The notes: a model not told the origin generated them from the sequence alone. A stretch of 39,823 nucleotides of DNA from DAOUAE01 sp034433795 (GCA_034433795.1 DAOUAE010000012.1:1-39823), one strand, 5' to 3'; positions 8,180-15,802 are shown, counted from the stretch's first letter. Made by a program: numbers and translations.

Positions 8180-9054
8180 ATGCCAGTTGGCGACTTGTTT
8201 GTCCATGTCTACGTGTTGGTCGACGATGCCCTCCAGGCCGGCCTCGTTCCGATCCCGTCCCAGCCCGGCGCCCGTCTGCTCCGACGCCGAGGTGTTCACG
8301 ATCGCTCTAGTCCGCCACCTGCTGGGGCGTCCCGGCGAACGGGGCTTTCTCGCCGAGGTCCGCCGCGACTTGAGCCACTTCTTCCCGCGCCTGCCGACCC
8401 AGAGTGTATTTAACCGCCGAGTGCGCTGACTCTGGGGAGCCTTTGAGCACCTGCGGCCGCCCGTGGTGCGGCACCTTCCCGAGGATGCCTGGCGGCAGGT
8501 GGACACCACTGCCCTGCCGGTCACGCATCCCAGTCGAGTGCGGGGGCCGGATGGCTGGCAGGGGCCAGACGGGCTGCGCGCCGGCTTTGGGCGGGATGCT
8601 GCCCACGGCGAGTGGTTCTCTGGTTTTCGCCTGGCCCTGCGAACCGGCCGGCAGACGCGCTTGGTCCTGGCCTGGGGCATCGTCCCGTGACTCGTCCGGT
8701 AGACGAGTCACGGGTGGACGGGCTCCCGGTGGCCGAGGCCCTGCTGGAGGGCACCCGACCAGGGGGCGTGCTCCGCGCTCGGGGCTTCACCGGTCGGGCG
8801 TGGGCTGCCGCCCAGGAGGCCCCAAGGACGCGCGTCGTCCTGACTCCGGGACGGGTCGAGTGGCGACGCCTGCCGGCGCGGCGGCCGCGCGGCCGCCGGT
8901 CACTGTCCTGCGCAATCGCCGCGAGACGACCAATGGCCAGCTCACCGAGCGGCTGGGACTGGCCCGACACGGTGCTAGGACCTTCTGGGGCTTGCTCACC
9001 CGCACGGCGGCGACGATCTGGGCCCATACTCTTCTGCGCCTCCGCCTGGTGTGA
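8180..9054 (+). pseudogene. IS982-family transposase, multiply broken
   Basis: The transposase can be followed only by switching frames. MPVGDLFVHVYVLVDDALQ starts at 8180 behind AGGAGGT. Near 8265 the reading moves to another frame (CSDAEVFTIALVRHLLG through FNRRVR), meets a TGA at 8427-8429, and continues in that frame through LWGAFEHLRPPVV and the first catalytic Asp segment (WRQVDTTALPV) to a stop at 8690. The middle (VDGLPVAEALLEG, GFTGRAW) is in a third register and the C-terminus (ETTNGQLTERLGL, ending LRLV) in a fourth stretch. The second catalytic Asp expected before GFTG reads Arg-Ala-Arg instead. It is certainly inactive. Confidence 0.8.
8684..8714. repeat. Perfect 12-bp inverted repeat inside the broken transposase
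   Basis: CCCGTGACTCGT (8684-8695) and ACGAGTCACGGG (8703-8714) are exact reverse complements around a 7-nt loop. The hairpin coincides with the point where the transposase reading frame is lost at 8690, so it may be a small inverted duplication that caused the break. Confidence 0.7.
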
Positions 9055-9060
9055 ACGATG

Positions 9061-9078
9061 AACCCACATCATGCGCCT
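9061..9078 (-). repeat. Right terminal inverted repeat of the IS element
   Basis: AACCCACATCATGCGCCT is the reverse complement of 8094-8111 except for one base. Confidence 0.8.
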
Positions 9079-9265
9079 GAGGCTGGGCACCGGGGGTTCC
9101 CCGGCGCGTGTGTCTGCCCGGGTCTGCGGGAGAGGCGCGGGCCCGAAGTTTACCAATCTTTAAAGCCCGGGCAACGGTGCTTTAACAGCCGCCGGCTAGA
9201 GTGATAACCGGACGATGCGGTGGAGGTGGAGGCGATGTGAGGACACGGAGGATTGACCGGTATCC

Positions 9266-9277
9266 GGTGATATCACC
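9266..9277. promoter_or_regulatory. 12-bp perfect palindrome upstream of the exported-protein gene
   Basis: GGTGATATCACC is a perfect palindrome 21 nt before the ATG at 9299. A possible promoter further upstream (TTTAAC at 9181-9186, 16 nt, GATAAC at 9203-9208) would place it in the leader. It could be an operator, but no family assignment can be made. Confidence 0.25.
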
Positions 9278-9298
9278 CGAAGGTCGCAGGAGGAACAG

Positions 9299-9997
9299 AT
9301 GCTGAAGCGTTCGCGCTGGTGGCTGTTTATCGGCACCGCCGCTTTCCTGGGGGTGCTGCTCCTGGTCGGCAGCGCCTTCGCCCAGACCCCGACACCGACG
9401 CCCACGCCGACAAAGCCGCGCTTCAACTTCGCCGACGCCTTTCTCACCCACCTCGCCCAGGGACTGGGCATCGATAAGAACCGCCTCGTCGACCAGATCC
9501 GGACCGCGGCCAAAGCGACCGTCGACGAGGCGGCCCAGCAGGGAGCGCTGACCACCGACCAGGCCCAGCGGCTGAAGCAGCGGATCGATCAGGCGACACC
9601 CGAGCAGCTGCTGCACCCCTTCGGGAAGCTCTTCCACGGCCGACCCGGCTGGGGCCGTCCGGGGAAGTTCGGCGACCTCTGGCTGGCGGCGGCCCAGAAA
9701 CTGGGCCTGACGGTGGACCAGCTGCGGGCCGAACTGCGGGCCGGCAAATCGCTGGCCCAGATCGCCCAGGAGAGGGGCGTCGGCCGCGATGATCTCAAGG
9801 CGGCGCTGCTCCAGGCGGCGCGGAATCGAATCCAGCAGGCCCAGCAGCAGGGGCGACTGACACAACAGCAGGCCGACCGGATCCTCTCCCGGCTGGAAAA
9901 TCGGATCGATCGGCTGATCGACGCCACCCCCCGGCCACGGCACGGGCAGCCGCCGGGACCAACGCCCACGCCGACTCCGGTCCCGCCACGGGCCTGA
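9299..9997 (+). CDS. Exported helical protein with Thr-Pro linkers, function unknown
   Basis: The 232-residue protein has a signal peptide (basic start, hydrophobic core to about residue 28, ending SAFAQ), then a TPTPTPTPT linker, two helical modules and a second Pro/Thr tail ending VPPRA. The modules around residues 45-100 and 130-200 share a pattern: LGIDKNRLVDQIRTAA...GALTTDQAQRLKQRID and LGLTVDQLRAELRAG...GRLTQQQADRILSRLE. This paired LG(I/L)xxxxL and G.LTxxQAxRL layout is common in uncharacterised exported proteins of Chloroflexota and Actinomycetota. Start chosen at the ATG after AGGAGG. It stands alone, ended by a strong terminator. Confidence 0.8.
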   Translation: MLKRSRWWLFIGTAAFLGVLLLVGSAFAQTPTPTPTPTKPRFNFADAFLTHLAQGLGIDKNRLVDQIRTAAKATVDEAAQQGALTTDQAQRLKQRIDQATPEQLLHPFGKLFHGRPGWGRPGKFGDLWLAAAQKLGLTVDQLRAELRAGKSLAQIAQERGVGRDDLKAALLQAARNRIQQAQQQGRLTQQQADRILSRLENRIDRLIDATPRPRHGQPPGPTPTPTPVPPRA

Positions 9998-10017
9998 GTC
10001 TCTCCTCCTCCCTCTCT

Positions 10018-10045
10018 CCCCCTGGCCAAGGCCAGGGGGATTTTT
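10018..10045 (+). terminator. Rho-independent terminator
   Basis: A 10-bp inverted repeat (CCCCCTGGCC and GGCCAGGGGG, 10018-10039) is followed by ATTTTTGTGT. It ends the exported-protein gene just before the convergent stop of the ctaA-ctaB gene. Confidence 0.85.
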
Positions 10046-10048
10046 GTG

Positions 10049-11845
10049 TCAGAAGGTCAACAGGGTCCGGTCGACGACCATGAGGCTGAAGAGCAGGGCC
10101 AGGTAGAGGAGCGAGTAGCGGAACAGGCGGCTGGCGGTCTCGCGCCGCAGATCGCGGAGCAACTGCACCGCGTAGACCAGAAAGAGCCCGCCCAGGAGCA
10201 GCGCTCCCATCAGGTAGACCAGCCCCATCGCCCGGCCGGGAAACAGCAGAAGCGAGACCCCCAGAAGGAGGAGGGTGTAGAGTACGATCTGCCAGGCGGT
10301 CGCCCGGTCACCCGCGACCACCGGCAGCATCGGGATCCCGGCCCGGGCGTACTCGTTCTTCACCAGCAGGGCCAGCGCCCAGAAGTGCGGCGGCGTCCAG
10401 AAGAAAATAACCGCGAAGAGGTAAAGGGCGGTGAGGTCCAGACTGTTGGTGACGGCAGCCCAGCCAACCAGCGGCGCAATGGCGCCGGCCGCGCCGCCCA
10501 GGACGATGTTCTGGGGCGTCAGGCGCTTGAGAACGCGCGTGTAGACCAGAACGTAGTGCAGATGGCCGAGGAGGGCCAGAAGGGCGGTCAGCGGATTGAC
10601 CAGGAGAGCCAGGAGGGCCAGTCCCGCCAGGGTCACGAGGATGGCGAAGCGCAGGGCCTGGGAGGGAGTGAGATCGCCGGTGGTCAGCGGCCGCCGGGCG
10701 GTGCGAAACATCATGGTGTCCATCTCGCGGTCGAGGTACTGGTTGAAGGCGGCCGCTCCCCCGGCCGCCAGCCCACCCCCGAGGAGCGTCCACAGCACGA
10801 GCGGCCAGGGCGGAAGCCCCCGCGCGGCGATCAGCATCGCCGCCAAAGTGGTCAGAAGCAGCAGCGCGACGATTCGGGGCTTCATGAGCTGGAGATAGAC
10901 GCCCAGACGGGGACGCCGCGCGGCCGGCGGCTGACCAGCCGGCTCGACCGGGACTTTCCGCTCCGGAGCCCGGTCGGCCAGCTGGGCCAGGACCGCCACC
11001 GCCACCACCAGGGCCCAGACCGCCGCGGCCAGGGCCAGGTGCGAGGCCCGCCAGATCGGCAGCAGACGGGTCCAGACGTTGAAGGCGCCGTTGAGCGTCT
11101 GGAGCAGGAAGAGCCCGCCGGCGGCGGTCGTCAGCCAGAGGACGGCCAGCTGGCCCCGCCGGGTCCGCCAGGCCCGGACGGTCAGCAAGAGCACGTGGAC
11201 CCCGGCGATCACCGCCACCAGCCGGTGGAGCATATGAATATGGGCCGGCGGGTTGCCCGCCGGGAAGACCTGGAGACCCAGACACAGCGGCCAGTCGGTG
11301 CAGCCCAGGCTGGCGCCGCTCCCCAGAACGTAGGCCCCGCTCAGGAGAAGAAGATAGGTGAAGCCCGCGGTCCAGGCGGCCAGACGGGCAAAGCGGTCGC
11401 GAACCGGGACCGGCTGCCAGTGCTCGCCGAGCACCACCACCGCCAGGGCAACGATCAGCCCCAAAAGCACCATGGCCACCGCCAGGTGGGCCAGGACGGC
11501 CATCGGCGGCAGCTCCAGCAGGACCGTCACCCCGCCCAGGAGGATCTGGAGGAGCAGCACGCCCAGGATGGCCAGACTCAGCCAGACCCGTCCCCGGCGA
11601 TGGCGCTGCCGCCAGAGGATGGTCCCGGTGGTCAGGACGATGAGGATCGAGTCTAAGGCGGCGGCCAGCCGGTGGAAGTACTCGGTCAGGGCCAGAGGAT
11701 CCAGCGGTGGGATGACCTGTCCGTAGCAGAGCGGCCAGTCCGGGCAGCCCAGCCCGGCCCCGGTGACCCGCACGATCCCGCCCAGAACGACCAGGAACCA
11801 GGTGACAATCGCCGTCACCAGCGTCAGCCATTGAAATCCGCTCAT
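10049..11845 (-). CDS. ctaA-ctaB: Fused heme A synthase (CtaA/Cox15) and heme O synthase (CtaB, protoheme IX farnesyltransferase)
   Basis: One 598-residue polytopic membrane protein carries both steps from heme B to heme A for cytochrome c oxidase. The N-terminal half (to about residue 300) is CtaA/Cox15-like, with His ligands in YFHRLAA, LAHLAVA, MLHRLVA and ASHLALA and two Cys-pair loops (GCPDWPLC, GCTDWPLC). The C-terminal half is a UbiA-type prenyltransferase with the NQYLDREMD aspartate motif and YTRVLKRLTPQN. A charged linker (PERKVPVEPAGQPPAARRP) joins them. The order, CtaA first, is reversed relative to the pathway. The ATG at 11845 fits the usual MSGFQWL-type start. An alternative ATG at 11914, after GGGAGAG, would add 23 basic residues. 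Fusion is known in Chloroflexota. Confidence 0.93.
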   Translation of the reverse strand: MSGFQWLTLVTAIVTWFLVVLGGIVRVTGAGLGCPDWPLCYGQVIPPLDPLALTEYFHRLAAALDSILIVLTTGTILWRQRHRRGRVWLSLAILGVLLLQILLGGVTVLLELPPMAVLAHLAVAMVLLGLIVALAVVVLGEHWQPVPVRDRFARLAAWTAGFTYLLLLSGAYVLGSGASLGCTDWPLCLGLQVFPAGNPPAHIHMLHRLVAVIAGVHVLLLTVRAWRTRRGQLAVLWLTTAAGGLFLLQTLNGAFNVWTRLLPIWRASHLALAAAVWALVVAVAVLAQLADRAPERKVPVEPAGQPPAARRPRLGVYLQLMKPRIVALLLLTTLAAMLIAARGLPPWPLVLWTLLGGGLAAGGAAAFNQYLDREMDTMMFRTARRPLTTGDLTPSQALRFAILVTLAGLALLALLVNPLTALLALLGHLHYVLVYTRVLKRLTPQNIVLGGAAGAIAPLVGWAAVTNSLDLTALYLFAVIFFWTPPHFWALALLVKNEYARAGIPMLPVVAGDRATAWQIVLYTLLLLGVSLLLFPGRAMGLVYLMGALLLGGLFLVYAVQLLRDLRRETASRLFRYSLLYLALLFSLMVVDRTLLTF

Positions 11846-11938
11846 CGGTTTCTTCCCTTGCACACCGTGCTGCTGGGGGCCCGAGGTGGGGGATGCCCGG
11901 CGCCTTCTGTCCATTGCTCTCCCGCGGGTTGCGCTTGG

Positions 11939-11967
11939 ATTATAGCCGAGGCGAAGGGCGCCTGTCG
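11939..11967 (-). promoter_or_regulatory. Promoter of the ctaA-ctaB gene
   Basis: On the minus strand a perfect -10 TATAAT (11939-11944) lies 17 nt from CGACAG (11962-11967), which matches the -35 consensus at four of six bases. Confidence 0.55.
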
Positions 11968-12015
11968 AGCTCTGCCACAAACGTACCCGGACCGGTCGAG
12001 CGGTGTTATCCCTCG

Positions 12016-12029
12016 GTGGAGCGCTCCAC
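12016..12029. promoter_or_regulatory. 14-bp perfect palindrome in front of bioY
   Basis: GTGGAGCGCTCCAC is a perfect palindrome in the ctaA-ctaB/bioY intergenic region, 24 nt upstream of the bioY ATG. It is a candidate operator. It does not resemble the BirA or BioR sites I recall. Confidence 0.3.
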
Positions 12030-12053
12030 ACCACACACCGTCCAGGAGGCGCA

Positions 12054-12650
12054 ATGACCGTCACCGTCTACGCCGCTCACCTCCGGCGGGCGCTGGCCCG
12101 CCCGCGGGTTCTGGTGCGCGACCTGCTGCTGGTCCTGGCCTTCGCCAGTTTCACCGCGCTGGCCGCCCGGATCGCTCTCCCCCTGCCCTTCACGCCGGTG
12201 CCGATCACCGGCCAGACGCTGGCGGTGCTCCTGTCCGGTGTCCTCCTGGGGAGCCGGCGGGGCGCTCTGGCCCAGCTGGCCTACCTGGCCCAGGGGGCGG
12301 CCGGGCTCCCGGTCTTCGCCGGTGGCCGCGCCGGTCTGGGCGTCCTCCTGGGGCCCACCGGGGGGTACCTCGTCGGCTTCGTCCTGGCGGCCGGTCTTGT
12401 CGGCTGGCTGGCCGAGCGCGGCTGGCGGCTGCACACCGGACGTCTCTTCGTCGCCCTGCTCCTCGGGAACCTGGTGATCTATCTCTGTGGCGCCCTCTGG
12501 CTGGCGCGCTTCGTCCCCGACCCTCTGGGGCAGGGGGTCCTGCCCTTTATCCCCGGCGATCTGGTGAAGATCGCCATCGCCGCCGGGGTGGTTCCCAGCG
12601 GCTCCCGGCTGATCACCCATCTGCTCCAGCGGGCGGAGACGGACGCCTAG
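12054..12650 (+). CDS. bioY: Biotin transporter substrate-binding component BioY
   Basis: This 198-residue integral membrane S-component binds biotin, alone or with ECF energy-coupling subunits. The BioY signature runs from about residue 50: ITGQTLAVLLSGVLLGSRRG, then YLAQGAAGLPVFAGGRAGLGVLLGPTGGYL, with about six membrane segments and a C-terminal FIPGDLVKIAIAAGV segment typical of the family. An AGGAGG site precedes the ATG. No ECF ATPase or T-component gene is nearby, so it would act alone or use a shared ECF module. Its stop codon overlaps the stop of the convergent pdxR-like gene in the palindrome CTAG. Confidence 0.92.
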   Translation: MTVTVYAAHLRRALARPRVLVRDLLLVLAFASFTALAARIALPLPFTPVPITGQTLAVLLSGVLLGSRRGALAQLAYLAQGAAGLPVFAGGRAGLGVLLGPTGGYLVGFVLAAGLVGWLAERGWRLHTGRLFVALLLGNLVIYLCGALWLARFVPDPLGQGVLPFIPGDLVKIAIAAGVVPSGSRLITHLLQRAETDA

Positions 12651-14128
12651 TCGGCCGCCGCCCGGCGCGTGCCCCGGCAGGCCCGCAGGACGGCGACGAG
12701 ACGGCGGGCGCCCGTGCGGATCTGGTCCTCGGTCAGGGCGCCGAAGCCCAGGACCAGTCCCCCACGGGCCGCCCGGCCGGCGTAGCACGGCCCGACCGGA
12801 TAGACGCCGAGGCCCTGCGCCGCTGCGGCGGCCACCACCTGGCTCTCATCGACGTCCGGCGGCAGCCAGAGGGTGACATACAGCCCCGCCGCCTGCCCGC
12901 TCACCGTGAAGCCCTCCGCCAGGAGCGGCTGGAGGACGGTCAGCAGGGCGTCCCGCCGGGCCTGGTAGAGACGCCGAACCCGCCGCAGGTGCCGGGCGAA
13001 CTGGCCGCTGGTCAGGAGGGCGGCCAGGACCTGCTGCTCCAGCGTCGGCGTCTGCCGGTCCACCACCCACTTGGCGGCGGTGAAGACCGGGACCAGGCTC
13101 TCCGGCAGAACGACGTAGCCGACCCGCAGCGGCGGGAGCAGCAGGTCGGAGAACGAGCCGACGTAGGCCACGCCCCCGTGCCGGTCCAGCCCGTAGAGGG
13201 CGGGGAGCGGCCGGCCGTCGTAGCGGAGTTCGCTGTCGTAGTCGTCCTCGACCACCAGGGCGCCGGTGGTCCGGGCCCAGGCCAGCAGCTGGAGACGACG
13301 GCGCAGGCTCAGGGTGGCCCCGGTCGGATACTGGTGCGAGGGGGTGACGTAGACCAGGCGCGGGACGGGCCGGAGGGCGGCCAGGTGGTCGACGCTGAGG
13401 CCATCCGCGTCGACGGGCACCGGCTGGACGACGGCCCCGCGGGCGAGCAGGCTGAGGCGGACGCCGGGATAGCCGGGCTCCTCGACGGCGGCGGTCTCTC
13501 CCTCGTTCAGCCAGACGTAGGCCAGAAGCGTCAGCGCCTGCTGGGTGCCGTTGACGATAACGATCTGCTCGGGGCGGCAGCGCACACCCCGGCGCCGGCC
13601 CAGGGCGACCGCCAGGGCCTCGCGCAGCGGCCGGTAGCCGGCCGGCTCGCCGTAGCGGGCCAGGTCGACCCCGCCCTGTGTCCAGCAGCGGGCGTAGAGC
13701 CGGCGCCAGAGGGTGCGGGGGAACTCCGACCAGTCGGGGACGCCGGGCTGGAAGTCGAACGCGAACGCCGGCCGGTGGCCGGACAGGAGCGGCCGGCTGG
13801 CCTGAAGCAACCGCCGGCCCCAGGCTGAGACCGGCAGGACCGGCTGTGGGGCCGGTGGAGTGGGGCGGGCGACGGGCAGATGCCGGGCGACGAAGGTGCC
13901 GGCCCCGACCCGGGCTTCGAGATACCCCTCGCTCGCCAGCTGCTCGTAGGCCAGAACGACCGTCGTCCGCGAGATCCCCAGATCGCGGGCCAGGGCGCGG
14001 GTGGCCGGCAGCCGTTCGCCCGGCTGGAGGTGGCCGGAGAGGATCTCCTGCCGCAGGGCGGCGCAGAGCCGCTGCTGGAGCGTCCCCTCGCGCTGTTCGG
14101 CCAGGGCCAGACGCAGGCTCTCGCTCAT
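12647..14128 (-). CDS. pdxR: MocR/PdxR-type GntR regulator lacking the PLP-binding lysine
   Basis: This 493-residue chimeric regulator has an N-terminal GntR winged helix (LPATRALARDLGISRTTVVLAYEQL, roughly residues 40-65) and a fold-type I aminotransferase-like domain. The latter shows VNGTQQALTLLAYVW, EEPGYPGVR, TPSHQYPTG and VVEDDYDSELRY. In family members the internal aldimine Lys sits in the motif SFSK(T/V)L; here the motif is SFSDLLLPPLRVGY, so Asp328 (GAC) replaces Lys. The gene is divergent from pdxST, the classic PdxR target. Either this protein senses PLP non-covalently or it responds to something else. The ATG at 14128 follows a GGAGG site. Confidence 0.87.
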   Translation of the reverse strand: MSESLRLALAEQREGTLQQRLCAALRQEILSGHLQPGERLPATRALARDLGISRTTVVLAYEQLASEGYLEARVGAGTFVARHLPVARPTPPAPQPVLPVSAWGRRLLQASRPLLSGHRPAFAFDFQPGVPDWSEFPRTLWRRLYARCWTQGGVDLARYGEPAGYRPLREALAVALGRRRGVRCRPEQIVIVNGTQQALTLLAYVWLNEGETAAVEEPGYPGVRLSLLARGAVVQPVPVDADGLSVDHLAALRPVPRLVYVTPSHQYPTGATLSLRRRLQLLAWARTTGALVVEDDYDSELRYDGRPLPALYGLDRHGGVAYVGSFSDLLLPPLRVGYVVLPESLVPVFTAAKWVVDRQTPTLEQQVLAALLTSGQFARHLRRVRRLYQARRDALLTVLQPLLAEGFTVSGQAAGLYVTLWLPPDVDESQVVAAAAAQGLGVYPVGPCYAGRAARGGLVLGFGALTEDQIRTGARRLVAVLRACRGTRRAAAD

Positions 14129-14155
14129 CGGTTCGCCTCCGGCGGCTGTCTGTGG

Positions 14156-14161
14156 TATGAT
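14156..14161 (+). promoter_or_regulatory. Extended -10 element of a probable pdxST promoter
   Basis: TGGTATGAT (14153-14161) is an extended -10 (TG, one base, TATGAT) in the pdxR/pdxS divergent region, about 95 nt before the pdxS start. No good -35 is visible, which fits activator dependence. Confidence 0.35.
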
Positions 14162-14187
14162 AATACAGTCAAGAATTGGCTCTTGCA

Positions 14188-14198
14188 TCAGTCCACTT
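14188..14198 (-). promoter_or_regulatory. Possible PdxR binding box
   Basis: On the minus strand AAGTGGACTGA resembles the AAAGTGG(A/T)CTA-type boxes described for PdxR in Gram-positive bacteria. A degenerate copy in the opposite orientation (AATTGGCTCTT) starts at 14174. Confidence 0.3.
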
Positions 14199-14255
14199 GG
14201 GACGCGTCTCTTTCTGTCAAAGAGGATCCCCGCTGTGAGCCGGGAAGGAGGGCAG

Positions 14256-15143
14256 ATGGTGCTGGATCGTGGGACCTGGACGGTCAAGAAGGGCCTGGCC
14301 GAGATGCTCAAGGGCGGCGTGATCATGGATGTGGTCACGCCCGAGCAGGCCAAGATCGCCGAGGACGCCGGGGCGGTGGCGGTGATGGCGCTGGAGCGCG
14401 TCCCGGCCGACATCCGGGCGGCTGGTGGCGTGGCCCGGATGAGCGATCCCGAACTCATTCTCAAGATCATGGACGCCGTGACGATCCCGGTGATGGCCAA
14501 GTGCCGCATCGGCCACTTCGTCGAGGCCCAGATCCTGGAGGCCATCGGCGTCGACTACATCGACGAATCGGAGGTGCTGACCCCGGCCGACGAGCAGCAC
14601 CACATCAACAAGCACGCCTTCAAGGTGCCATTCGTCTGCGGCGCCCGCGACCTGGGCGAGGCCCTGCGCCGGATCGGTGAGGGGGCAGCCATGATCCGGA
14701 CCAAGGGCGAGGCCGGCACCGGCAATGTGGTCGAGGCGGTGCGTCATATGCGGGCGGTGATGGACCACATCCGGAAACTGCAGACCATGCCGGTCGAGGA
14801 GCTGATGGCCGAGGCCAAGGCCATGGGGGCGCCCTACGACCTGGTGGTCGAGGTGGCCCGCACCGGCCGGCTGCCGGTGGTCAACTTCGCCGCCGGCGGC
14901 ATCGCCACCCCGGCCGACGCCGCGCTCATGATGCAGCTGGGGGCGGACGGCGTCTTCGTCGGCTCCGGCATCTTCAAGTCGGAGAATCCGGCCAAGCGGG
15001 CCCGGGCCATCGTGCTGGCGGTGACCCACTACAACGACCCGAAGATCCTGGCCGAGGTCTCGCGGGGGCTGGGCGAGCCGATGCGCGGGATCGACCTGGC
15101 CCAGCTGCGCAAAGAGGAACTGCTGGCGACGCGAGGATGGTGA
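14256..15143 (+). CDS. pdxS: Pyridoxal 5'-phosphate synthase subunit PdxS
   Basis: This 295-residue (beta/alpha)8 synthase makes PLP from ribose 5-phosphate, glyceraldehyde 3-phosphate and ammonia supplied by PdxT, forming a 12-mer core. Visible are GGVIMDVV, the first catalytic Lys in PVMAKCRIGHFVEAQ, the swinging second Lys in MIRTKGEAGTGN and the phosphate-binding NFAAGGIATPADAA and GVFVGSGIF loops. Length is exactly typical. The ATG follows GGAAGGAGG. The pdxT gene follows at once, so the pair is co-transcribed. Confidence 0.98.
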   Translation: MVLDRGTWTVKKGLAEMLKGGVIMDVVTPEQAKIAEDAGAVAVMALERVPADIRAAGGVARMSDPELILKIMDAVTIPVMAKCRIGHFVEAQILEAIGVDYIDESEVLTPADEQHHINKHAFKVPFVCGARDLGEALRRIGEGAAMIRTKGEAGTGNVVEAVRHMRAVMDHIRKLQTMPVEELMAEAKAMGAPYDLVVEVARTGRLPVVNFAAGGIATPADAALMMQLGADGVFVGSGIFKSENPAKRARAIVLAVTHYNDPKILAEVSRGLGEPMRGIDLAQLRKEELLATRGW

Positions 15144-15148
15144 GCGCG

Positions 15149-15760
15149 ATGCGGATCGGAGTCCTGGCCCTGCAGGGCGACTTTCGCGAACACCGGCAGG
15201 TGCTCTCCCGGCTGGGGGTCGAAGCGCCGGAGGTGCGGCGGCTGGCCGACCTCGACGGCCTGGACGGCCTGATCATCCCCGGCGGCGAGAGCACGACCAT
15301 CGGGAAGCTGCTGGCTCTCGAGGGGATGCTGGAGCCGCTGCGGGCGCGCATCGCCCAGGGATTCCCGGTCTACGGCACCTGCGCCGGCATGATCCTGCTG
15401 GCCCGGGAGGTCGTCGGCCGGGCCCTGCTGGAGGGGGAGCCCCAGCCGACACTGGGGCTGCTCGATATCGCGGTCCAGCGCAACGCCTTCGGCCGCCAGG
15501 TCGATAGCTTCGAGGCCGATCTGGCGATCCCGGTCCTGGGCGAGCGGCCCTTCCGGGCCGTCTTCATCCGGGCGCCGCGGATCGTGCGGGTGGGACCGGC
15601 GGTCGAGGTCCTGGCGACCCTGCCCGACGGCGAGCCGGTCGCCGTCCGCCAGAACCAGATTCTGGCCACCGCCTTCCATCCCGAACTGACCGACGACCCC
15701 CGTGTCCACCAGTACTTCCTCAGCCTGGTGGAGGCCGCCCGCCGCGCGCCGGCCCGCTGA
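15149..15760 (+). CDS. pdxT: Pyridoxal 5'-phosphate synthase glutaminase subunit PdxT
   Basis: This 203-residue class I glutamine amidotransferase releases ammonia to PdxS. The start MRIGVLALQGDFREH, the GGEST loop, the nucleophile Cys in YGTCAGMILLA and the His-Glu dyad in FHPELTDD are all present. The ATG at 15149 was chosen because it gives the standard MxIGVLALQG start. An upstream in-frame ATG at 15137 would overlap the pdxS stop. A strong terminator follows 10 nt after the stop. Confidence 0.97.
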   Translation: MRIGVLALQGDFREHRQVLSRLGVEAPEVRRLADLDGLDGLIIPGGESTTIGKLLALEGMLEPLRARIAQGFPVYGTCAGMILLAREVVGRALLEGEPQPTLGLLDIAVQRNAFGRQVDSFEADLAIPVLGERPFRAVFIRAPRIVRVGPAVEVLATLPDGEPVAVRQNQILATAFHPELTDDPRVHQYFLSLVEAARRAPAR

Positions 15761-15770
15761 CCCAGCCGCC

Positions 15771-15802
15771 GCCCGGCCCCTCGGCGGGGCCGGGCTTTTT
15801 TT
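15771..15802 (+). terminator. Rho-independent terminator after pdxST
   Basis: GCCCGGCCCC (15771-15780) and GGGGCCGGGC (15786-15795) form a 10-bp stem with a 5-nt loop, followed by seven T residues. The T tract runs into the stop codon of the convergent gene. Confidence 0.9.

Larger units (their letters stand above)
8094..9078 (+). mobile_element. Decayed IS982-family insertion sequence
   Basis: The element is about 985 bp, bounded by 18-bp terminal inverted repeats (8094-8111 and 9061-9078) that match at 17 of 18 positions. It contains one transposase reading on the plus strand broken by several frameshifts and a stop. Length, terminal repeats and the C-terminal ETTNGQLTERLGLARHGARTFWGLLTR-type segment fit IS982. 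No clear target-site duplication is visible, consistent with age. It lies at the boundary between the AT-richer island on the left and the G+C-rich region on the right. Confidence 0.75.

Noticed and set aside
10046..11656. Very long plus-strand open frame opposite the ctaA-ctaB gene
   Set aside because: Its translation is hydrophilic, Gln/Gly/Pro-rich low-complexity, as expected for the antisense of a G+C-rich membrane protein gene.
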